From Lysobacterales bacterium (GTDB lineage: Bacteria; Pseudomonadota; Gammaproteobacteria; Xanthomonadales; Marinicellaceae), in assembly GCA_015494035.1 (NCBI GenBank), contig WGBZ01000138.1:1-12294 (forward strand): a stretch of 12,294 nucleotides of DNA, written 5' to 3'. The notes under the pieces are model-generated. The model saw only the letters and a program-made list of their open reading frames with translations, did not search any database and was not told where the DNA came from. This document shows, in pieces, positions 6,845-12,294 of this stretch. Within the stretch, counting starts at the first letter, position 1. The number at the start of each line of letters is the position of its first letter. The translations under genes were made by a program, and so were the position numbers.

Positions 6845-8159
6845 CCGCGCGTTTTTTCAGCACGGCGTAGTAAAAGCCGTCGCCACCATCGATTTGCGGC
6901 AACAGCTGCACGCCATGGGTCTGTGGGAGGCCCTGACCCAGCGAAGGCGTCCGGGCTTCAAACTCGGGGTGTCGGGACAAAAACCGCTCCACTTGCTGTT
7001 CGTTTTCCTCATCAAAAACCGAACAGGTAGCATAAAGCAGGTGGCCGCCGGGTTTCAACAGCCCGGCCGTGGCCTCAAGGATGTCGGTCTGCTGGCGGCT
7101 AATGCGCTGGATGTCTTCGGGCTGGCGCAGGTATTTGATGTCCGGGTGGCGTCGCACCACTCCCGAGGCACTGCAGGGCACATCCAGCAAAATGCGGTCA
7201 AAACGGCCGCCAGCGGCCAGCGCGGCCTGCCACGAGGCTGGCCAGCTCCCGGGGGTGGCGAGGTTGGCCTCAAGCACTTGCACCGGCTGGCCGGCCACGG
7301 CCTGTTGCAGGCGTTGCAGGTTTTCCTGAACCCGTTGCAAGCGGCTGGCCTGCACGTCGGCGGCCACTATTTCGGCCGCTGGCGCGCGTTCCCACAAATG
7401 GCCGGTTTTGCCCCCCGGGGCGGCGCAGGCATCCAGCACCCGTTCGCCCGGGCGGGGATCAAGCAGGAAAGCGGCCCATTGGGCGTGGGCATCCTGCACG
7501 CTGAAATGGCCGGCGGCAAAGCCCGGAATGGCGCTCACCGGACGGGGTTCAATGCGCCAGGCTGTTGGCACTTGCGGGTGTTGTTCGGCCTCCGGACAGG
7601 CTTGCCGCAAGGCGTCCAGGGCCTGCGGGTGGTGCGTGTTGTGCCGCAGCCAGAAAGGCGCTTTGCGGTTATTGGCCAACAGAATGTCCTGCCAGTGGTC
7701 TGGCCACTGCTGGCGGATTTTTTCCACCCACCACAGCGGGTGATCCCATTGCGTTTCGGGCGTGAGCCGGGCTTTTGGCAGTTGCGGGGTTTTGGCCACT
7801 TTTCGCAACACCGAATTGACCAGGCCACTCAAATGCGGCTTTTTCATCACCCGTGTCAGCTTGACCGATTCGTCCACGGCCGCGTAGGCCGGTGTTTTTA
7901 AATGCAGGATTTGTGTCGTGCCCAGGTTTAGGATGGCCTGGGCCACCGGGTCGGAAGGCGTTTTTTTCACGTGTTGTTGCCAGTGAGCCTTGACACTGGG
8001 CAGGTGTCGGAAGGTTTCATAACAGGCCGAACGCACCCAGGGCTGGTGCTCGGCGGGCAGGTCTTTGAGGCGTTTGTCCAGGGCCTCATCCAGGGTCGAA
8101 GTGCCAGCGAGCACATCGGCCAGCACGCGCACAGCGGCCTTGCGGCTGGCCAGGCTCAC
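6837..8159 (-). CDS. rsmB: 16S rRNA (cytosine-967 C5)-methyltransferase RsmB
   Basis: The 440-residue protein, near the usual length of about 430, transfers a methyl group from S-adenosylmethionine to C967 of 16S rRNA. A NusB-like RNA-binding domain occupies about 1-130, including YAAVDESVKLTR (92-103) and SGLVNSVLRK (111-120). The methyltransferase domain carries the cofactor loop DACAAPGGKTGH (243-254), DVPCSASGVVRRHPDIK (326-342) with C329, and LLYATCSVFDEEN (374-386) with the nucleophile C379. Both conserved cysteines of the Nol1/Nop2/RsmB class are kept. The start is GTG at 8159, overlapping the fmt TGA as GTGA, which favours translational coupling to fmt. This fmt–rsmB pairing is conserved in many bacteria. 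Confidence 0.97.
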   Translation of the reverse strand: MSLASRKAAVRVLADVLAGTSTLDEALDKRLKDLPAEHQPWVRSACYETFRHLPSVKAHWQQHVKKTPSDPVAQAILNLGTTQILHLKTPAYAAVDESVKLTRVMKKPHLSGLVNSVLRKVAKTPQLPKARLTPETQWDHPLWWVEKIRQQWPDHWQDILLANNRKAPFWLRHNTHHPQALDALRQACPEAEQHPQVPTAWRIEPRPVSAIPGFAAGHFSVQDAHAQWAAFLLDPRPGERVLDACAAPGGKTGHLWERAPAAEIVAADVQASRLQRVQENLQRLQQAVAGQPVQVLEANLATPGSWPASWQAALAAGGRFDRILLDVPCSASGVVRRHPDIKYLRQPEDIQRISRQQTDILEATAGLLKPGGHLLYATCSVFDEENEQQVERFLSRHPEFEARTPSLGQGLPQTHGVQLLPQIDGGDGFYYAVLKKRADD

Positions 8160-9139
8160 GGGGTTTTAACATCCAGGGTTTTGTCACAGGCGGCGGCCAG
8201 CCGTTCGGCATGGGCATTCAGATAATCGGCAATGGGCAGGCGCCGTTTGCCAGGGTGCTGGATTTCATCAATGGCCAGAACGCCCTGGCCGCACTGGATT
8301 TCCAGTGCCTGTTTGTCAACGCGACGAATACTGCCCGGTACCACCGGCGTTTCTGCCGGTGAGTCATCCAGCGCCCGGGCGCGCCATATTTTGTGCGGTT
8401 GGCCGGCAATGTCTCCACGCGCCCCCGGCCACGGGTTGAAAGCATTAATCTGCCGGACAATGGCCGCAGCCGGTTGTTGCCAGTCGATTACGGCCTCGTC
8501 GGTGGTGATCTTGTGGGCATAGGTGACGCCGTTTTCATCCTGTGGCTCGGGTGCTGGCAGTGTGTTAGTGGTCAAACCGTGCAGGCATTCATCCAGGGCC
8601 TCGGCCCCCAGTAATGACAGCCGGTCATGCAGGTCACCGGCGGTATCCTGTGGGTGAATCGGAGTGATTTTCCGCCGATATACCGGGCCGGTGTCCAGGC
8701 CGGCTTCCATGCGCATGATACACACACCAGTCTCCTGGTCGCCGGCGAGTATGGCCCGCTGAATGGGAGCAGCACCACGCCAGCGGGGCAGCAGCGAGGC
8801 GTGTATGTTCCAGCAGCCATGGCGGGGAATGTCCAGCACTGCCTGGGGCAAGATCAGGCCGTAGGCCACCACCACCATCAGGTCGGGCTTGAGTTCAGCC
8901 AGCCGTTGCTGCCAGTGGGCATCGCGCAGTGTTTCAGGCTGCCAGACGGGTATTCCGGCATCCAGAGCCGCCTGCTTGACCGGGCTTTGGCGCAACGTGC
9001 GTCCGCGCCCGGCAGGTTTGTCCGGCTGGGTCAATACGGCCTGCACAGTGTGCGGGCCGTCAATCAAGCGGCGCAAGGGCGGCACGGAAAAATCCGGGGT
9101 GCCGGCAAACACGATGTTGAGTGGTTGAGCCGTGGTCAT
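8156..9139 (-). CDS. fmt: Methionyl-tRNA formyltransferase Fmt
   Basis: The 327-residue enzyme formylates initiator Met-tRNA using 10-formyl-tetrahydrofolate. The N-terminal Rossmann domain (about 1-200) opens with NIVFAGTPDFSV. The catalytic triad is N111 and H113 in CWNIHASLLPRWRGAAPIQ and D149 in EAGLDTGPV. KPAGRGRTL (41-49) matches the flexible tRNA-contacting loop region. The C-terminal OB-like domain (about 210-315) includes INAFNPWPGA. The ATG at 9139 has AGGA 8 nt upstream. The peptide deformylase gene def, which commonly precedes fmt, is not here; tdk lies 60 bp upstream instead. No terminator was seen in that 60-bp gap. Confidence 0.97.
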   Translation of the reverse strand: MTTAQPLNIVFAGTPDFSVPPLRRLIDGPHTVQAVLTQPDKPAGRGRTLRQSPVKQAALDAGIPVWQPETLRDAHWQQRLAELKPDLMVVVAYGLILPQAVLDIPRHGCWNIHASLLPRWRGAAPIQRAILAGDQETGVCIMRMEAGLDTGPVYRRKITPIHPQDTAGDLHDRLSLLGAEALDECLHGLTTNTLPAPEPQDENGVTYAHKITTDEAVIDWQQPAAAIVRQINAFNPWPGARGDIAGQPHKIWRARALDDSPAETPVVPGSIRRVDKQALEIQCGQGVLAIDEIQHPGKRRLPIADYLNAHAERLAAACDKTLDVKTP

Positions 9140-9199
9140 GGCTTGTTTCCTTGGTTGCTGAGCTGGGTGGCGCCGGAAAGCGGTTTGTGGTGTTGGCGG

Positions 9200-9832
9200 T
9201 CAAGAACGCGAGTCGTCAAAGGGCAAGGGACACTGCACCGGTTCGATGACGCCCTGGTCGTGAAAAATGCGTTTGTATTCGGCCCGGGACACCGACACGT
9301 AGCGTTCGTTGCCGCCGATTTCCACCTGTTTGCCGGATTTAATGGCGCGACCCTGTTCGTCAATGCGAATCACCATGGTGGCTTTCTTGCCGGTATGACA
9401 GATGGTTTTCAATTCCTTCAGTTCATCGGCCCAGGCCAGCAGATACTGGCTGCCCTCGAACAGCTCGCCGCGGAAATCCGTGCGCAGGCCGTAAGCCAGC
9501 ACCGGTATGCCCAGGCGGTCAGCAATTTCCGTCAACTGGTAAACCTGGGCCTTGGTGAGAAACTGCGATTCGTCCACCAGCACGCAATCAATGGCCTGTT
9601 GCCGGTGCATTTCGCCCACGCGGTGATAAAGGTCGTCTTCGGGGTTGAAAACTTCTGCGCTGGCTTCCAGACCAATGCGTGAGGCCACCTTGCCGCGGCC
9701 ATAGCGGTCATCCAGGGCCGGTGCCAGGATCACCGTGTGCATGCCTCGCTCACGGTAATTGTAACTGGATTGCAGCAAGTGCGTGGTTTTGCCCGCGTTC
9801 ATGGCGGAATAGTAAAAATACAGTTTGGCCAT
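9200..9832 (-). CDS. tdk: Thymidine kinase, type II (TK1-like)
   Basis: The 210-residue enzyme phosphorylates thymidine (and deoxyuridine) with ATP in nucleoside salvage. It shows the P-loop [12 protein letters not shown] (9-20), the catalytic glutamate E88 in VLVDESQF, the [16 protein letters not shown] segment (113-128) and the lasso-loop region [11 protein letters not shown] (173-183). ATG at 9832 is chosen because [11 protein letters not shown] is the family start and the length then matches E. coli Tdk (about 205); an upstream TTG at 9871 is less likely. The usual zinc-binding set looks incomplete: C145 is present, but the positions where I recall Cys, Cys and His in E. coli Tdk hold T147, S182 and E185. 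It lies 39 bp after the GGDEF-EAL gene and may share its transcript. Confidence 0.96.
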   Translation of the reverse strand: MAKLYFYYSAMNAGKTTHLLQSSYNYRERGMHTVILAPALDDRYGRGKVASRIGLEASAEVFNPEDDLYHRVGEMHRQQAIDCVLVDESQFLTKAQVYQLTEIADRLGIPVLAYGLRTDFRGELFEGSQYLLAWADELKELKTICHTGKKATMVIRIDEQGRAIKSGKQVEIGGNERYVSVSRAEYKRIFHDQGVIEPVQCPLPFDDSRS

Positions 9833-9871
9833 CGGGTTGGCTGCCAGGCTGAGGTGGAAAGCCAGGAACAA

Positions 9872-12010
9872 TCAGGCCAGCGGTTGAGGCCTGGCCAGAT
9901 GATGCCCCTGAAACAGGTTGACACCCAGTTGGCTCAAGGTTTCCAGTGTCTGCGCGTCTTCCACGTGCTCGGCAATGGTGGTCTTGTTAATGGTCTGGGC
10001 AATGTACACCACCGATTTGACGATGGCTTCATTGATTTTATCATCATTCAGGCCTTTGACAAATTGGCCGTCAATCTTGATGTAGTCAAATGGCAGGTCT
10101 TTCAGGTAGGTAAAGCTGGTCAGGCCCTTGCCAAAATCATCCAGGGCAAAATGGCAGCCGTTTTCCTGGAACAACAGCATGAATTTGCGCGCGCTTTGCA
10201 GGTCCTGGATAATTTCGTTTTCTGTGATTTCGAAGCAGATCCGGTCATAGGGTATCTGCCAGGTGGCAAACTGCTGCAACACAAAATCGAGAAAGGCCGG
10301 CTTGGTGATGGACTGGCCGGACAGGTTGATGCTGTAAACCCGGTCAGATCCGTTGTCCTGCTGTCGCAACCAGGAAAACAGCGACTCAACCACCCAGCGG
10401 TCCAGAGATTCGGCCAGGCCAAACCGCTCAATGGCGGGCATAAAGGCTTTAGGCTCGGTGATCTTGCCCTTTTCTCCCACATGCCGGACCAGGATTTCCC
10501 GGTAACACTCTTGACCCTTGTTGTGATTGAAAACCGGCTGCTGCCACAACTGTAACTTGTCGTTGGCGATGGCGCTTTGCATGCGTTCAAACCAAGCCAG
10601 CTCCTGATGCGATTGATGAATGCGGTCTTTTTCATCGTGATAAATGACCAGGCAGTCGCGACCACCAGTCTTGGCCAGGTAGCAGGCTTCGTCGGCCTTG
10701 ATAAAAATGCTTTTGGTGGTGTCACGCTGGTTGGCGCTGATGAGGCCAATGCTGATGCCCAGGCGGTATTCCTTGTCTTGTTGGATCAGCCGGTAGGCTT
10801 TCACCGCCTGACGGATTTTTTCGGCGATCTCAATGGCCTGCTTTTGCGTTTTGCCGAACAGAATCATGCCGAACTCATCGCCGCCGAGTCGGCACAGATC
10901 GCCGTCTTCCTGGGTCACTTGCAGCAGAATTTGGCTTAATTCACGTAAGGCGCGATCGCCGGTGACATGCCCGCAGGCGTCATTGATGGCTTTGAAATAG
11001 TCCACGTCCATGTACAGGAAAGCGACCTGGTTTTTTTGCGTGCCACGCAGCAGGCGCGTGAGCTTGTTTTCACACCAGCGGCGGTTGTAGAGGCCGGTCA
11101 ACGGGTCGCTATAGGCTTGCTTCATGACGCGCTTTAACAAAGTGCTTTGCCGCGTGATGTCCTTGTAATACCAGCAACGGCCTTCAATTTTGCCACTCAG
11201 TATTTGCGGGGCGGTAAAGCGCTCGATGACTCGCCCGTCTTTCAGGTGAATGACGTCCTGACTTTTTTCGGAGAAGTCGTGGTAAAAGCGTTCGATATCG
11301 GGTATGTGGGTTTTGTCCATGTCTACCAGCGAGCGAATATGGCGGCGGATTTGCTGCAGGTCGCGATTCAGACGCAGGGCCTCTGGGATGTGCCACATGT
11401 CCCAGAAGTTCTGGTTGACGGCCACGATTTTTTCTCGGGTATTGACCAGCACAATGGCATCCGGGGCCGCTTCCAAAACGGATTCATGCAGGGAAATCAG
11501 CTTTTTGTTGGCTTTTTCGGTCAGCACCTGTCGCGTGATATCAATACTGAATCCGCGCATGCCGGCGAAACGCCCCCGGTTGTCGTAAAAGGGCACGCCA
11601 TCAGACAACAAATAAACCGAAGCGCCATTCTTGCCTTTTGTTTTCAGGGAAAACCCGCGAAAAGGGCCTGGTTCCTTTGCGATTGATCGCAACCAGGCGT
11701 TCAGGTCATCGCCTTGCACAAAATCGGCCAGGGTTTTGCCAAGCACTTCTTCGGGCTTCCAGCCGTATTTCTCTTCCAGCACCGGATTAAGCCAGGTGTA
11801 GCGAAACTGCGAATCGGTTTCCCAAAACAGGATGCTGCTGTCCTGAACCAGCGAGCCCAGGCATCGAACTCCGGTGTTGTCAGTTTCTTCCAGCACCTGC
11901 TGTAATTCCCGATACACGGCCAGGGCCGAGGCCGGGTCAGCCTTCAGCTGTTGCAACCACTGGGTGATATATTCGGATGGTTTGCCGGTCAATGCAGCCT
12001 CTTTCCCCAT
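9872..12010 (-). CDS. PAS-PAS-GGDEF-EAL cyclic-di-GMP signalling protein
   Basis: With ATG at 12010 the protein has 712 residues. Two PAS domains lie at about 56-165 (ending GFSIDITRQ) and 172-290 (ending CWYYKDITRQ). A diguanylate cyclase domain (about 296-460) has LYMDVDYFKAIND and an intact GGDEF motif (376-380). The product-inhibition I-site RxxD is absent (TQED there). The phosphodiesterase domain (about 475-710) keeps likely metal and catalytic residues: E of EIL (505), N562 in SINLSG, E594 in CFEITENE, D624/D625 in LDDFGKG, K645 in YIKIDG, E681 in AEHVE and Q701 in LFQGHH. EAL reads EIL, DDFGTG reads DDFGKG. There is no signal peptide or membrane helix, so it is a soluble sensor, possibly of haem, flavin or another PAS ligand. 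Start is uncertain: ATG at 12046 or 12115 and GTG at 12136 are in frame; 12010 has a weak AGG 11 nt upstream. Confidence 0.92.
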   Translation of the reverse strand: MGKEAALTGKPSEYITQWLQQLKADPASALAVYRELQQVLEETDNTGVRCLGSLVQDSSILFWETDSQFRYTWLNPVLEEKYGWKPEEVLGKTLADFVQGDDLNAWLRSIAKEPGPFRGFSLKTKGKNGASVYLLSDGVPFYDNRGRFAGMRGFSIDITRQVLTEKANKKLISLHESVLEAAPDAIVLVNTREKIVAVNQNFWDMWHIPEALRLNRDLQQIRRHIRSLVDMDKTHIPDIERFYHDFSEKSQDVIHLKDGRVIERFTAPQILSGKIEGRCWYYKDITRQSTLLKRVMKQAYSDPLTGLYNRRWCENKLTRLLRGTQKNQVAFLYMDVDYFKAINDACGHVTGDRALRELSQILLQVTQEDGDLCRLGGDEFGMILFGKTQKQAIEIAEKIRQAVKAYRLIQQDKEYRLGISIGLISANQRDTTKSIFIKADEACYLAKTGGRDCLVIYHDEKDRIHQSHQELAWFERMQSAIANDKLQLWQQPVFNHNKGQECYREILVRHVGEKGKITEPKAFMPAIERFGLAESLDRWVVESLFSWLRQQDNGSDRVYSINLSGQSITKPAFLDFVLQQFATWQIPYDRICFEITENEIIQDLQSARKFMLLFQENGCHFALDDFGKGLTSFTYLKDLPFDYIKIDGQFVKGLNDDKINEAIVKSVVYIAQTINKTTIAEHVEDAQTLETLSQLGVNLFQGHHLARPQPLA

Positions 12011-12103
12011 GTTGCGGTTTACCTGGAAGATAAACCGACCTTTCATATCGGTCGCTGTTCGTTTGGGCGATTGCGCCGATAGTTTTCTGCCCGAAGCGTA
12101 AGC

Positions 12104-12135
12104 AGCTTGGGCCATTCCCCAAGCTAAATATAGCA
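12104..12135 (-). promoter_or_regulatory. Extended -10 promoter with a perfect 8-bp inverted repeat at the predicted start site
   Basis: On the minus strand TGCTATATT (12135-12127) matches an extended -10 element; the -35 region is poor (AAACCA at 12155-12150, 17 bp away), as is common for extended -10 promoters. Immediately after it lies AGCTTGGG-GAATGG-CCCAAGCT (12125-12104), a perfect 8-bp inverted repeat with a 6-base centre, spanning the predicted transcription start near 12120. It could be an operator or a 5' hairpin; no T-run follows, so it is not an intrinsic terminator. Its presence argues that translation of the GGDEF-EAL protein begins downstream of it. Confidence 0.5.
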
Positions 12136-12222
12136 CACAATGCCGGCTGTGGTTTTACGAAAAAGGCGTCAAAAAGATTCCTGGCTAAATGTATCCATAT
12201 TTTTCAGTTTTTGGTTTATTGC
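12136..12222. other. Short AT-rich intergenic stretch
   Basis: About 87 bases between the unidentified upstream gene and the candidate promoter. It contains A/T-rich runs but no hairpin followed by a T-run on the minus strand that would qualify as a terminator, and no small gene that I can support. Confidence 0.4.
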
Positions 12223-12294
12223 TTATTTTCGGGCCTTGGGGGGAATCAGGTCGGTGATGCTGCCATCAAAAATTTCTGCGGCCATGGCCACGGA
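12223..12294 (-). CDS. C-terminal 23 codons of an unidentified protein (5' end outside window)
   Basis: The minus strand is open from the right edge to TAA at 12223-12225 and ends MAAEIFDGSITDLIPPKARK. Its base composition fits coding DNA, in contrast to the A/T-rich stretch that follows directly after the stop, and it is orientated with the rest of the window. I do not recognise the family from so short a tail and give no function. Confidence 0.5.
   Translation of the reverse strand, partial: SVAMAAEIFDGSITDLIPPKARK

Noticed and set aside
6639..7901. Long plus-strand open frame (about 420 codons) opposite rsmB and the DUF4390 gene.
   Set aside because: It mirrors two well-supported genes, its product resembles no family, and it crosses their boundary. 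It is a by-product of GC-rich codon use.
8627..9682. Plus-strand open frame of about 351 codons opposite fmt and tdk.
   Set aside because: It spans two genes with complete motifs on the other strand and has no recognisable domain.
9833..9871. Alternative tdk start at TTG 9871, adding 13 residues.
   Set aside because: The family begins at [11 protein letters not shown], and TTG would abut the preceding stop without a ribosome site.

Overview
The window looks like chromosomal DNA from a free-living gammaproteobacterium. The fmt–rsmB–DUF4390–ntrY order is a known gammaproteobacterial arrangement, and most products resemble that class; the genus cannot be told from the sequence alone. All genes lie on the minus strand, so the window reads right to left. 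Gaps are short and several neighbours overlap by 4 to 23 bases. No rRNA, tRNA, CRISPR array, insertion sequence or phage gene was seen.

Right part (12294 to 9200): the last 23 codons of an unidentified gene, then a non-coding stretch with a possible extended -10 promoter and a perfect 8-bp inverted repeat. Next come a PAS-PAS-GGDEF-EAL cyclic-di-GMP protein and thymidine kinase (tdk).

Middle (9139 to 2379): a tightly packed run of fmt (initiator tRNA formylation), rsmB (16S rRNA m5C967 methylation), a secreted DUF4390 protein, an NtrY-type membrane sensor kinase, a small DUF2007 protein and a coniferyl-aldehyde-dehydrogenase-like ALDH. Stop/start overlaps (GTGA, ATGA, 8 nt, 23 nt) suggest co-transcription and translational coupling. 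The usual partners def (beside fmt), and ntrX and trkA (after ntrY), are not present.

Left part (2333 to 1): an orphan OmpR/PhoB-family response regulator with its own promoter, then a two-gene cassette that runs off the left edge. The cassette encodes a small coiled-coil protein and the N-terminal part of a membrane-anchored protein that I recognise as the N-terminal region of a family with a C-terminal OmpA domain. The two cassette proteins share an ungapped N-terminal motif, D-x-I-[RK]-x-[IL]-L-[FL]-x3-L-x3-Q-Q, which suggests a common binding partner or direct association. A 13-bp tandem repeat lies at the cassette promoter, directly downstream of the response regulator gene. This left part is the best candidate in the window for a poorly described system.
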